The notes under the pieces were generated by a model. The model saw nothing but the letters and a program-made list of their open reading frames with translations. It ran no database searches and had not been told where the DNA came from. A stretch of 64,000 bases of DNA from Halothiobacillus neapolitanus c2 (GTDB taxonomy: Bacteria; Pseudomonadota; Gammaproteobacteria; Halothiobacillales; Halothiobacillaceae), in the NCBI RefSeq assembly GCF_000024765.1, contig NC_013422.1, positions 1,135,501-1,199,500 on the forward strand, written 5' to 3'. A program made the position numbers and the translations under genes. Shown here piece after piece: positions 26,810 to 35,320 of this stretch. How positions within the stretch are numbered: the stretch's first letter is position 1; the number at the start of each line of letters is the position of its first letter.

Positions 26810-26995
26810 TGTGGAACTAATGGTTTCTCGAGCTATCTTCTTTTATGGCTGGCATTGAATATATTCACGATGGATTTTTCTGTTCAGCCTTGCTGCTTGT
26901 TTTTCCGTTTGATTGTAGAAGTCCGGGAATCATCTTACCGGTTAATGTTCGATTCGTGGCACCGAGCCGCGGATGGTGATTGAGAGGCGATCATT

Positions 26996-27541
26996 ATGAA
27001 TAAGTTTTGGGGACGCGTCGGTGCGTTGTGGGGCGTGTTGGGGCTGACTGCACTGCTTGGTTGGGCGGTCTACCGAGTGTATCCCTTCGCACTTGAGGCC
27101 ACACACGAACCTTGGCGTTGGTATGAAATGGCTTTCTTCGTCTTCTGGATGGTGTTTATGCTGTACGGAGAAGGTTACAAGGGTTTCCAAAAAGGGTTTT
27201 CGCCCCGGGTTGTTGCCCGTGCGGCGCACCTTTCTCAAAACCCGGTCTGGTGGCACATCCTGCTGGCACCGTTGTATTGCATGGGATACATCCACGCCAC
27301 CCGCAAGCGTCGCATTGTCGCGCTATCGGTTACGACGGGCATTATCGTGCTGATTGTCGCTGTCCATTGGTTACCCCAGCCTTGGCGAGGAATTGTAGAT
27401 ATGGGCGTGGTTTCAGGTTTGATTTACGGAATCGGGGCAATGTGGGTTTATGCCATTCATGCGCTGATTGGTCATGAAATCAATCACCCGACGGATGTGC
27501 CAACGGGTGGTTCCATGCCCTTATCGCCTCCATCAGCATGA
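26996..27541 (+). CDS. Multi-span membrane protein (hypothetical)
   Basis: 181 aa with about five hydrophobic segments: residues 8-28, 45-62, 84-99, 110-128 and 135-155. The motif FWMVFMLYGEGYKGFQKGFSPRVVARA and the WWHILLAPLYCMGYIHATRKRRI segment look conserved; I believe similar proteins occur in gammaproteobacteria and cyanobacteria, but no function is known to me. The ATG at 26996 follows GAGAGG. The stop overlaps the start of the cobalamin adenosyltransferase by 4 bp (ATGA), so the two are coupled. A role in corrinoid handling is possible but only from this context. No cobalamin riboswitch was seen in the 186 bp upstream. Confidence 0.7.
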   Translation: MNKFWGRVGALWGVLGLTALLGWAVYRVYPFALEATHEPWRWYEMAFFVFWMVFMLYGEGYKGFQKGFSPRVVARAAHLSQNPVWWHILLAPLYCMGYIHATRKRRIVALSVTTGIIVLIVAVHWLPQPWRGIVDMGVVSGLIYGIGAMWVYAIHALIGHEINHPTDVPTGGSMPLSPPSA

Positions 27542-28128
27542 GCGATTCCCCGATGAGCGATTCAGCCGAGTCCAAAAACCGCCTTTCCCGTATCGTGACG
27601 CGAACCGGAGACGGCGGCATGACCGGTATGGCGGATGGGGCGCGCCTTTCGAAAACACATCCGCGTGTGGTGGCTCTGGGCGAGCTCGATGAACTCAATG
27701 CGCACATCGGATTGTTGCGCAGTTATTTAAAGCCCGTGAATTACGCCCACCTCGATGCGTTTCTGGAGGTGCAGCAACATGCGCTGTTCAACTTGGGCGG
27801 TTTTATCGCGATGGCGAGTCTGGCCGATGGTTCCATGCTGCCGGATTTGGATGCACTCGAACAATGGGTGGAGCAAAGCAATGCGGGTTTGCCGCCGCTC
27901 AAGGAGTTCATCCTGCCGGGCGGGTCTGTGATGCTTGCCCAATCGCACATTGCCCGTGTAACGGCCCGGCGTGCCGAGCGGAATCTCTGGGCGCTGGTGG
28001 CGGAAGATGCTTCGACCGAACCCGTTGCGGTCTATCTCAATCGCCTGTCTGATGCGCTGTTTGTTTTGGCTAGGGTGCTGGGCGATGCCGACGGCAGTTT
28101 GGTCTATTGGCGTAAACCATCACGTTAA
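27538..28128 (+). CDS. Cob(I)alamin adenosyltransferase, PduO type
   Basis: 196 aa. It transfers the adenosyl group of ATP to cob(I)alamin to make coenzyme B12. The PduO-type signature is present: RIVTRTGDGGMTGMADGARLSKTHPRVVALGELDELNAHIGLLRS (ATP-binding N-terminus), then FILPGGSVMLAQSHIARVTARRAERN and VYLNRLSDALFVLARVL at the C-terminus. It is trimeric in the family. The start is the ATG at 27538 inside the end of the membrane protein gene; a second ATG is at 27553. The gene is convergent with the ovoB-like gene, with only 2 bp between stop codons. Confidence 0.93.
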   Translation: MSDSPMSDSAESKNRLSRIVTRTGDGGMTGMADGARLSKTHPRVVALGELDELNAHIGLLRSYLKPVNYAHLDAFLEVQQHALFNLGGFIAMASLADGSMLPDLDALEQWVEQSNAGLPPLKEFILPGGSVMLAQSHIARVTARRAERNLWALVAEDASTEPVAVYLNRLSDALFVLARVLGDADGSLVYWRKPSR

Positions 28129-28130
28129 AT

Positions 28131-29327
28131 TCAGGCAGACAAAATCGCCGTTCTTAATTGGTGGAGCGAACGCGTCAGAGTGTTTGCTGGGCAACCGATA
28201 TTCAATCGCATGAATCCACTGCCGGCTTGACCAAAACTGATGCCTGGATTGAGCCCCAACCCGGCCTGTTCGACAAAAAAAGTTGAAAGTGCAGCGTCAT
28301 CGTTTAGCTTGAGTTCTTGCATCAGTTTGCGGCAGTCCAGCCAGAGCAGAAACGTCGCTTCGGGCGATGTTACGTCAATGCCCAGATCTTCCGCTGCAAA
28401 AAAACGGCATACCCGATCACGATTCTCTTTGAGTTGACGCATTAATCCGGTCAACCAGTCCGAGCCGAATTGGTAGGCCGCAATCAAAGCGGTAATGCCA
28501 AAAACATTGCCGGAACCCAAACCCGCATTGATGACGCTTTCTTGTACCTGCCAGCGAAGCTCATGGTTTTCAATCACGGCAAAAGCCGTGTTCAGCCCGG
28601 CGATATTGAAGGTTTTGGATGGCGCATTCAGTGTGATGCAGTTGGCGGCTATTTCGGGCGAGAGCGAAGCAATGGGGATATGCCGATTGGGTTCGTAAAC
28701 GAGATCGGCGTGGATTTCATCCACCAGAATCAGCACACCGGCGTCGATACAAATTTCGGCCATTCGTGCCAACTCGTCGCGTCGCCAAACCCGCCCAACC
28801 GGGTTATGTGGCGAGCAGAGAATGAATAGCCGTGCCTGTTGTGCTTTCGTCGTGAAATCATCCCAGTCGATTTCGTACCCTTCGGGTGTCCAACGTAGGG
28901 TGTTTTCCAGCAGGCGCCGATGATGGCTGACGGGCATTTGGTGAATGGGGGGATACACCGGTGTTTGCACGAGTACGCCATCGCCAGGTTGGCTGAACAA
29001 ATGCACCAGCAAACTCAAAGTAGGTACAACACCCGGCAAAGGCAGGATGGATTTGGTATCGATATTCCATCCATGACGAGTGGCTAACCAGCCCTGAATG
29101 GCCGAATAAAAATCTGGCGGGTAAATTGTATACCCGTAGACAGGATGCTCGGCACGGGCTTTAAGCGCGTTCAGAATGGCTGCGGGTGCCGCGAAATCCA
29201 TATCCGCAACCCACAGCGGAATGACATCTTCCCGACCAAACCGATCCGCGCGTGCGTCGTATTTGACGCAATCACTATTGGCTCGGTCTACACCATGCGA
29301 AAAATCAGATTCGGGCGCTTCGGTCAT
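28131..29327 (-). CDS. ovoB: PLP-dependent C-S lyase, OvoB-like (MalY/PatB family)
   Basis: 398 aa fold-type I aminotransferase-like enzyme. Motifs include IPLWVADMDFAAPAAILNAL at the N-terminus, GVVPTLSLLVHLFSQPGDGVLVQTPVYPP, FILCSPHNPVGRVW, LILVDEIHADLVY and the PLP-lysine segment ITLNAPSKTFNIAGL. These are MalY/PatB cystathionine beta-lyase features. The ATG at 29327 overlaps the ovoA stop by ATGA, so it is the second gene of an ovoA operon. In ovothiol synthesis a PLP sulfoxide lyase (OvoB) cleaves the 5-histidylcysteine sulfoxide to 5-thiohistidine. The family is seen from sequence; the OvoB role is inferred from the coupling. A general cystathionine beta-lyase is the alternative. Confidence 0.8.
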   Translation of the reverse strand: MTEAPESDFSHGVDRANSDCVKYDARADRFGREDVIPLWVADMDFAAPAAILNALKARAEHPVYGYTIYPPDFYSAIQGWLATRHGWNIDTKSILPLPGVVPTLSLLVHLFSQPGDGVLVQTPVYPPIHQMPVSHHRRLLENTLRWTPEGYEIDWDDFTTKAQQARLFILCSPHNPVGRVWRRDELARMAEICIDAGVLILVDEIHADLVYEPNRHIPIASLSPEIAANCITLNAPSKTFNIAGLNTAFAVIENHELRWQVQESVINAGLGSGNVFGITALIAAYQFGSDWLTGLMRQLKENRDRVCRFFAAEDLGIDVTSPEATFLLWLDCRKLMQELKLNDDAALSTFFVEQAGLGLNPGISFGQAGSGFMRLNIGCPANTLTRSLHQLRTAILSA

Positions 29328-31426
29328 TCTTTTTTCCAGATCGTCATCTCCGCAATGGTGTGCTGGAATTTGCGTGCCGTTTCTCGGATGACGAACGGAA
29401 CGTCGTGCCGGGCAATGAACTTGAACTGCGTGTGCAGTCGCTGCGTCAGCCCCTCGAAACTGGTGATCGATTCGCCGTCTTGGCGAATACCACCCAGCCA
29501 CTGCATCTTGGGCGTGTGTTCTTCCAGCCATGTGTAAGGTGAGGTCAGGATGAGCAAGCCACCCGGATTCAATCGTTCCGCTGCATCACGCAGGAATTTG
29601 GCCGGATCGTACAACCGATCAATCAAATTACCGGCAAATATCAGATCATAACCCGTGAATTGAGGTTTGAGGTTGCAAGCATCGGCTTGCCAGAAGCTGA
29701 CTTTTCCGGGCGTGGACGACAAGTGGTCGGGCAGGGCTGCTTCGCGAAAATCGACCAGTTCGCCTTCGGTGGGTAATGTGTAACGAATTCGACCTTCGGT
29801 TTTCATCTGCTCGGCAACGCGCACGAAGCGGGCGGAGAAATCGAGACCCGTGACCTCATCAAAGACACGTGCCAGTTCAAAGCTGCTGCGACCAGTCGCG
29901 CAACCAATATCCAGCGCACGGCGTGTGGGCATATCCACCATCGCTTCAAGACAAAGCTGAGCGCATTCGGCAGGGAAGTTATTAACATCAAAATAACGCT
30001 GGCCCCAGCCGAATTCGGCGTATTGACTTACCAGTGAATCGGTTTCGTACACACTGGCGTTGATGCGCTCGACATAATCGCTGTGCACATAACGGAAGCC
30101 AGCATGCTGGAAGAAGTGCCGTCTAAAGGCGTACCGAGCCGATTGGAGTGCCTCGTTGCCTGTGCTGATGAACGAACCGCCTTTGATCAGATTGTGCTTG
30201 CCGTCGAATGTGGGCGTGGTGAAATCGTCATAAAGCGGATGAACTTCGAAACCTTCGAAGGGATAAATCGGTGTGTTTGTCCACTGCCAGACGTTGCCAA
30301 CGATATCGTAAAAGTCCCCTTGTCTGAATCGATTCACGGGGCAAGCGCTGGCCTCATAACCCAACCCGAGGTTGCCGGGCGGAATGCCGCCCCAGTCACT
30401 CTGGTCGAGGAGATCGGCTTCATCCACAAGGCGATACCATTCGTCCTCAAACGGAAGACGAATTGTTTTACCGCTTTTAGCCGACAACCAGTTACAGAAC
30501 GCTTCCGCTTCCAGTTGATTGACATCGACCGGCCAATTCAGGGGCAGTGGGATTTCTGTTGCGAGTGTCCGGTAGCGAAATCCATCTGGCTGAGCAGAAT
30601 CTGCAATCCAGAATACGGGATGTTCCGGTTGCCGAAATTGCCGCCATGCCAAGCCTTCTTCACCCCAATAAGAATCGTGGTGATAACCCCCATCCCGAAC
30701 AAACTCAAGAAACTCTCCATTGCTGACCAAAAAGCGACTGGCAGAAAAAGCGGGAATTTGCGCTTCGTGGCGACCATATTCATTATCCCATCCGTAGAAC
30801 TGATCGTGTTTCCCTAGGACGACCTTTCCGGCCGGAACGGGAATCAGCTCGTTTGAATGGTTCGGCCCCACGTCTTCGCAAACCGGCCAGAGATACGGTT
30901 GAGGTTTTACGGATTCAATGGGTGTTTGTCGAATCAGGACAGAGGATGTTTCCAGATGAATGCGCTCATGCTCAATCCCCATCAAGATCGGCCAGAAAGG
31001 TGAATTCCAGTCGATAGGCAGGCTGAGCGGCAGCGTCCGAATGAGCCGATCAACCGTTGCTCGGACTTGCTGGCGGTAGGCTCTGGTCTCCTCGACGGTC
31101 GGCCAGTCGTAATGCGCGTCGTTCAGGTCATCCCAACTCATCTCGTCCACACCAACAGCGAACACCGATTCCAGTCGGGGATTGATCCGTTCAGGAAGCA
31201 ATTTGGCGAGTATCAGCTTATTGACGAAGAAGACCGCCGTATGACCGAAATAGAAAATATGCGGGTGACGCAGACGTTCCGGTCGCTGAAAGAACACAGA
31301 GTCGTCGACGAATAAAGAGAACAGCCTTTCGAAGGTGTCCATGGTCGCATGCAGGTAGGCACGAATTTCTTCACGTTTGGCTTCTACATCCGTTCCATCC
31401 AGTTGGGGCGGGCAAACAAAGGGCAT
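29324..31426 (-). CDS. ovoA: 5-histidylcysteine sulfoxide synthase / 4-mercaptohistidine N1-methyltransferase OvoA
   Basis: 700 aa, three domains. The N-terminal DinB-like domain carries the non-heme iron site (FYFGHTAVF, then GIEHERIHLET with the HX3HXE pattern, near residues 150-156). The central FGE-sulfatase-like domain is residues 190-450, with PVNRFRQGDFYDIVGNVWQWT and the FRYVHSD end. The C-terminal SAM-dependent methyltransferase has RALDIGCATGRSSFELARVFDEVTGLDFS and IFAGNLIDRLYDP. This fused layout is that of OvoA. The enzyme joins histidine and cysteine with O2 to the sulfoxide; the methyltransferase domain later makes ovothiol A, a strong antioxidant thiol. It heads the ovoA-ovoB operon. 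Confidence 0.92.
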   Translation of the reverse strand: MPFVCPPQLDGTDVEAKREEIRAYLHATMDTFERLFSLFVDDSVFFQRPERLRHPHIFYFGHTAVFFVNKLILAKLLPERINPRLESVFAVGVDEMSWDDLNDAHYDWPTVEETRAYRQQVRATVDRLIRTLPLSLPIDWNSPFWPILMGIEHERIHLETSSVLIRQTPIESVKPQPYLWPVCEDVGPNHSNELIPVPAGKVVLGKHDQFYGWDNEYGRHEAQIPAFSASRFLVSNGEFLEFVRDGGYHHDSYWGEEGLAWRQFRQPEHPVFWIADSAQPDGFRYRTLATEIPLPLNWPVDVNQLEAEAFCNWLSAKSGKTIRLPFEDEWYRLVDEADLLDQSDWGGIPPGNLGLGYEASACPVNRFRQGDFYDIVGNVWQWTNTPIYPFEGFEVHPLYDDFTTPTFDGKHNLIKGGSFISTGNEALQSARYAFRRHFFQHAGFRYVHSDYVERINASVYETDSLVSQYAEFGWGQRYFDVNNFPAECAQLCLEAMVDMPTRRALDIGCATGRSSFELARVFDEVTGLDFSARFVRVAEQMKTEGRIRYTLPTEGELVDFREAALPDHLSSTPGKVSFWQADACNLKPQFTGYDLIFAGNLIDRLYDPAKFLRDAAERLNPGGLLILTSPYTWLEEHTPKMQWLGGIRQDGESITSFEGLTQRLHTQFKFIARHDVPFVIRETARKFQHTIAEMTIWKKE

Positions 31427-31496
31427 CGAATGGCTCCATCAGTGGATTAAAGTGCCCATTAGTTTAGACGAGTGAAACAAATATGCTGGTGATTTA

Positions 31497-32246
31497 TTAC
31501 TTTCCAAACGCGTAAACAAGATTGATTGATGTGAAGGTATCGGTTTTTTTGGTGTCGACCGGCACCTTGGTGTTGTGCTGCACGGTATAGGCCACCTTAA
31601 GTGCCAGCGTTTTCGTCATGTTCACGCTCAACGCAGTTTCGGATTCCAGTTCGGTGTTCGCCGCACCACCTAAAACAGTCAGCGATTGTTCAAACTTGGC
31701 AGTGTCTGAAATGTTGTACCTAAAGTTTGCTCTTGCCAGACCAATCAGGTTGTTCTCGCTCGTGCCATCTTGCGTTTTAGACTTGCGATAACCAGGCCCG
31801 GCTTCAGCACTGAGTTCACCCAGGTCGCTTACCCAAAATTTGCGCCCTAAACCGGCGGCAACGGATGCCTGATAGGTATAACCCGAAAAGGCATCATGAC
31901 TGTATCGCAATGAATCAAAAGCGTAATTGCGCAGGTCAAATGCAAAGCGGCTGGAGAAATCGGCCACGGTGCGGTTCGCGGTAGAGGCCCCGTCCTCGCT
32001 GCTTTGCAATGTGGATACCTTAAATCGATGAGACCAAGGGCCTTGCTCGTATTTGAGCGAGAATTTGCCGTTGACACTGCTTGTTTGGCTATTGCCGGTA
32101 CTAATCGACGCACCCAATTCGGCCGCACCGGACCACGGGCTTTCGACGGCACTCGTCTGAGCTGCCTGGGCGTTTGAACACAGGAAAAGCGGCGCGCTCA
32201 AGCAGGCAGCAATCAAGGGGAAGATAGTCGCTGAGTTTCGTTGCAT
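31497..32246 (-). CDS. DUF481 (YdiY-like) outer-membrane protein
   Basis: 249 aa with a signal peptide ending near SNAQA (about residue 28). The rest is a succession of alternating amphipathic strands (e.g. AAELGASISTGNSQTSSVNGKFSLKYE, FKVSTLQSSEDG) that finishes with the aromatic-terminated strand SINLVYAFGK, as expected for a beta-barrel recognised by the BAM complex. The GASISTGNS...G.FSLKYE opening is the DUF481 signature. Function in the family is unknown; E. coli YdiY is acid-induced. The gene is monocistronic, about 70 bp downstream of ovoA in opposite reading order (same strand, ovoA starts upstream). Confidence 0.85.
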   Translation of the reverse strand: MQRNSATIFPLIAACLSAPLFLCSNAQAAQTSAVESPWSGAAELGASISTGNSQTSSVNGKFSLKYEQGPWSHRFKVSTLQSSEDGASTANRTVADFSSRFAFDLRNYAFDSLRYSHDAFSGYTYQASVAAGLGRKFWVSDLGELSAEAGPGYRKSKTQDGTSENNLIGLARANFRYNISDTAKFEQSLTVLGGAANTELESETALSVNMTKTLALKVAYTVQHNTKVPVDTKKTDTFTSINLVYAFGK

Positions 32247-32352
32247 AAGAAATACCTTGATTTTGATAAAAAAATTAATGTTAGATGCTTAGTCGGAGAA
32301 GGTCCAATCGATTAGTAGTATTTTTTTGAAGAATTAACCCAAACAAGCCCAT

Positions 32353-33093
32353 CTAATAGTGGTCATTGCTGTGCTGTACAGCGTGTAGGACTCGTACCCT
32401 CGCTTCGGCTGCCAAACGATCCCGAGCAATAGGCGCATCTATAACAATGGGCTCTAACACATGCACGATCGCAACGAGCTGGCGGCTGGCGAGGATGCGG
32501 AGGAATGAACCCAAGATGTGATCATCGTCGATATAGGCAGCAGCGCGGGCGAGCTTGCCATTTGCTGCAAGGTAGCGAATGGCTATGGGGAGAATGGGGG
32601 CCTTCGCATCGATGGCCGATTGAAAGAGGCGGGCATGAAAACGTTTGACTACGCTACCTTCCGTGGTCGTGCCTTCGGGGAAAACAACAACATGCCGACC
32701 AGCAGCCAAGCCATCGCTAATTGCATTGCGTGCACCGTTGCTACCCGAGCCGCGCTGCATAAACAAGGTGCCTGCAGCGGCGGCAAGACCGCCGATGACC
32801 GGCCATGATCGCACTTCTTGTTTGGATACAAAAACAGCGCGGGGCGCCAAGCTGCCGAGCAACGGGATATCCAGCCAGCTGATGTGGTTTGCAACCCAAA
32901 AATGCGCCGTGCTTGCGGGCAAGCATCCGCGGATAACGACTTTAATCCGTAAGATTTGAATGAGGCGTTCGTGCCATTCGCGCACTAATTTCGCCTGTGA
33001 TTCATCACTGCGTCTGCCCCTGCTTTTGGTGAGAACAATACCTTTGATGACATGTGCCGTGAGGCGTGCCGCCCGAAAGGGAATCCACCACAT
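32353..33093 (-). CDS. 1-acyl-sn-glycerol-3-phosphate acyltransferase (PlsC-like)
   Basis: 246 aa membrane-associated acyltransferase of phospholipid (or ornithine-lipid) synthesis. The catalytic HX4D is NHISWLD (near residue 72), and the lysophosphatidate-binding motif is VVVFPEGTTTEGS (near residue 140). The region MQRGSGSNGARNAI lies between them. The N-terminus has a membrane-facing basic helix. The reading frame is open far upstream, but the ATG at 33093 (MWWIPFRAARL) follows pgsA by 8 bp and gives the family length. pgsA and lpxH lie upstream in the same operon, which supports a lipid function. PlsC cannot be distinguished from related acyltransferases by sequence alone. Confidence 0.82.
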   Translation of the reverse strand: MWWIPFRAARLTAHVIKGIVLTKSRGRRSDESQAKLVREWHERLIQILRIKVVIRGCLPASTAHFWVANHISWLDIPLLGSLAPRAVFVSKQEVRSWPVIGGLAAAAGTLFMQRGSGSNGARNAISDGLAAGRHVVVFPEGTTTEGSVVKRFHARLFQSAIDAKAPILPIAIRYLAANGKLARAAAYIDDDHILGSFLRILASRQLVAIVHVLEPIVIDAPIARDRLAAEARVRVLHAVQHSNDHY

Positions 33094-33101
33094 AAAGGGA
33101 C

Positions 33102-33671
33102 TCAGGCGCTTTTTTTGCGTGCTCGAACTGCACGCCACGCGGCCATTGCGTACAAAGCGCCTGAAAGTAGCGTCAGGATAGCAGCGACTACGAGCAGCCA
33201 GTAGCCGATCTGATAGACGGGCACCACATCCCAGAGCGGGAACCAATTCAACATGAACATGATGGCGAACATCTGTGCCACGGTTTTCAGTTTGCCGATT
33301 TGAGATACCGCGACGGCTGCTCGATTCCCAGTTTCCGCCATCCATTCACGTAAGGCCGAAATGAATATCTCGCGCCCGATGATGACAATGGCGGCCAGCA
33401 CAATCAAAATATCGCCGTTTGAGTAGACCAGCAACAATAAGGCAGCAGCGACAATGAGTTTGTCCGCTACCGGGTCGAGAAAGGCGCCGAATGAAGACTG
33501 CTGGTTCCAGCGCCGCGCCAGATAGCCATCCAGAAAATCGGTTGCAGCGGCAAGGCCAAATATCCAGGCCGACAGGGGGCGTGCCGCATCAAACGGCGCA
33601 AATAAATAGACGAACACCAGTAACGGTATCGCCGCGATGCGTAGCCAGGTAAGAAAGAGCGGTAGCGTCAT
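33102..33671 (-). CDS. pgsA: CDP-diacylglycerol-glycerol-3-phosphate 3-phosphatidyltransferase
   Basis: 189 aa integral membrane enzyme that makes phosphatidylglycerol-phosphate from CDP-diacylglycerol and glycerol-3-phosphate. The CDP-alcohol phosphotransferase motif D-G-x2-A-R-x8-G-x3-D-x3-D is complete in DGYLARRWNQQSSFGAFLDP followed by VADK (residues about 45-68). Hydrophobic helices lie at both ends and in the middle (VAAALLLLVYSN, ILIVLAAIVIIGREIFISALREWMAE, GYWLLVVAAILTLLSGALYAMA). It overlaps lpxH by ATGA and is followed after 8 bp by the acyltransferase gene, an envelope lipid operon. Confidence 0.93.
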   Translation of the reverse strand: MTLPLFLTWLRIAAIPLLVFVYLFAPFDAARPLSAWIFGLAAATDFLDGYLARRWNQQSSFGAFLDPVADKLIVAAALLLLVYSNGDILIVLAAIVIIGREIFISALREWMAETGNRAAVAVSQIGKLKTVAQMFAIMFMLNWFPLWDVVPVYQIGYWLLVVAAILTLLSGALYAMAAWRAVRARKKSA

Positions 33672-34441
33672 CGGGGCGTTTCCCTTGCTGTTTTGCTTGA
33701 TTCTGACAAATTGACGCGATCAACGATTTCGGTGCTACTCGAGTCGAAACGTTCCAGCGTGATCCCATCTGCATTGAGTGCAACCAGCCAGCCGCGGGTA
33801 GACCAGTCTCCCGTGACCACCCGCACGCGCCCATCGGCCAGCCGATGGATGGCTGGGCGGTGGGTGTGTCCATGAATCAGCAACTTAGATTCTTCTGACT
33901 GCATCAGGGCAGAAACGGCTACAGGATTCACATCCATAATATCTTCCGGCTTGCTGCTCGATTCGGTTTTGCTCCGGGCGCGCAAACCTTCGGCGATCGC
34001 GATGCGTTCTGCCAGTGGCTTGCCAAGAAAATCACACCTGAAAGCCGCAGAGCGCAACTGCTGACGCATGGCCTGATAGGCGTGATCATCCGTGCAGAGC
34101 GTATCGCCATGGCAAAGCAGGATGGTTTCGCCCTGATGGGCCAGTGGAAATACATCGGGCAGATATTCAGCGCCGATTCGGTCTAGCAGATTCTGCCCGA
34201 CCAAGAAATCTCGATTGCCCGCCTGAAAATACTTTTTGCAGGGCAGGGCGGATAGTTGATCAAGCGTATGGCCGATGGCATCGGGCAAGGGCTGATCATC
34301 GCCCACCCAGTAATCGAACAGATCACCGAGAATATAAAGCGCATCCGCCTTTGCCGCACGGGCAATGAGCGCTGCGAATGTATCGGTCTGCGGATTAGCC
34401 GGCGAGAGATGAATGTCGGCTATTACCAGAATTTCGGCCAC
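33668..34441 (-). CDS. lpxH: UDP-2,3-diacylglucosamine diphosphatase
   Basis: 257 aa metallophosphoesterase that makes lipid X in the fourth step of lipid A synthesis, at the inner membrane surface. All LpxH metal-site motifs are visible: ADIHLS, LGDLFDYWVGDD, QAGNRDFL, LLCHGDTLCTDD, and HGHTHRPA near the end. I use the GTG at 34441 with an upstream AGGAAGG, because it gives the family N-terminus VAEILVIADIHL. The ATG at 34498 would overlap ppiB. The protein has an unusual Ser-rich tail. It is coupled to pgsA, and ppiB lies 43 bp upstream on the same strand. Confidence 0.93.
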   Translation of the reverse strand: MAEILVIADIHLSPANPQTDTFAALIARAAKADALYILGDLFDYWVGDDQPLPDAIGHTLDQLSALPCKKYFQAGNRDFLVGQNLLDRIGAEYLPDVFPLAHQGETILLCHGDTLCTDDHAYQAMRQQLRSAAFRCDFLGKPLAERIAIAEGLRARSKTESSSKPEDIMDVNPVAVSALMQSEESKLLIHGHTHRPAIHRLADGRVRVVTGDWSTRGWLVALNADGITLERFDSSSTEIVDRVNLSESSKTARETPR

Positions 34442-34484
34442 TGGGATCCTTCCTACACTATGCTTGATCTGAACCTGAAAACAA

Positions 34485-35000
34485 TCAGGCAGTAACACGT
34501 TCTGCCGCAGTGATGATCACATCCTCGGCTGGCACATCGCTATGGCCATTGCGCCGGCCAGTAGGCAGGGTCGCCATGGCATCGACAACAGCCATCCCAT
34601 CGACAACCTGACCGAATACGGCGTAGCCATAACCTTGCGGGTTCGGTGCCGTGAAATCAAGAAAACCGTTGTCCTTGAGGTTGATGAAAAACTGGCTGGT
34701 GGCAGAATGCGGGTCGCCGGTACGCGCCATGGCGATGCTACCGCGCACATTCTTCAAGCCGTTGTCCGCTTCGTTGGCAATCGGCGGCATGGTTTTCTTT
34801 TGTTCCATATCGGCAGTCATGCCGCCACCTTGCGCCATAAAGCCCGGAATGACACGGTGGAACGTGGTGCCAACGAAATGGCCGCTATCCACGTACGCCA
34901 GGAAGTTGGCGACGGTGGCGGGCGCTTTCTCTGCATTCAATTCCAGAGTGATGGTGCCAAGACGGGTGGTGAGGGCGACGCGTGGTTGTGGATTGCTCAT
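34485..35000 (-). CDS. ppiB: Peptidyl-prolyl cis-trans isomerase B (cyclophilin)
   Basis: 171 aa cytoplasmic cyclophilin. The catalytic core is [19 protein letters not shown] (Arg-Phe-Met-Gln region), followed by the substrate pocket [28 protein letters not shown] and [18 protein letters not shown]. There is no signal peptide, so it is the PpiB and not the periplasmic PpiA form. It lies directly upstream of lpxH, as in many gammaproteobacteria. The start codon at 35000 lies 40 bp from a MITE-like element. Confidence 0.95.
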   Translation of the reverse strand: MSNPQPRVALTTRLGTITLELNAEKAPATVANFLAYVDSGHFVGTTFHRVIPGFMAQGGGMTADMEQKKTMPPIANEADNGLKNVRGSIAMARTGDPHSATSQFFINLKDNGFLDFTAPNPQGYGYAVFGQVVDGMAVVDAMATLPTGRRNGHSDVPAEDVIITAAERVTA

Positions 35001-35039
35001 TTACTTAATACTCCAGATAGCAAAAGGGATGTTTGGCAA

Positions 35040-35202
35040 GGAGCCTGTCGGACTTTAGGAATCGTAGCGAAAATCAAGCTGGGCGAGGGCAGATTTTGCC
35101 GCTTTTGCAGGGTAATAGCGGGTTCTATTGCCCAAGAAAGCGGTGAAATATGCACCGTTCAGATGGATTTGCAGCCGATTTCCCTAAAGTCCGGCAGGCT
35201 CC
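35040..35202. mobile_element. MITE-like element with 20-bp inverted ends
   Basis: 163-bp non-coding element. Its left end GGAGCCTGTCGGACTTTAGG (35040-35059) and right end CCTAAAGTCCGGCAGGCTCC (35183-35202) are inverted repeats with one mismatch. The hexamer TGGCAA flanks both ends (35034-35039 and 35203-35208; the repeat extends to TGGCAAGG if two terminal bases are counted), which looks like a target-site duplication. It is inserted between ppiB and cysS, close upstream of the cysS promoter region. No transposase is linked. Confidence 0.75.
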
Positions 35203-35320
35203 TGGCAAGGACAGAACTCGCATACTGCGCAATTGCTTTCCTATTTTTGGGTTGAGATTGCACGATAAAGTCGCAATCATACACGCAACATTTGGCCCTA
35301 TTAACGAGAAAAGACACATT

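Noticed and set aside
26810-26995. Cobalamin riboswitch before the membrane protein/adenosyltransferase pair
   Set aside because: The 186-bp gap lacks a recognisable B12-box-like sequence and is too short for a full cobalamin riboswitch plus promoter.
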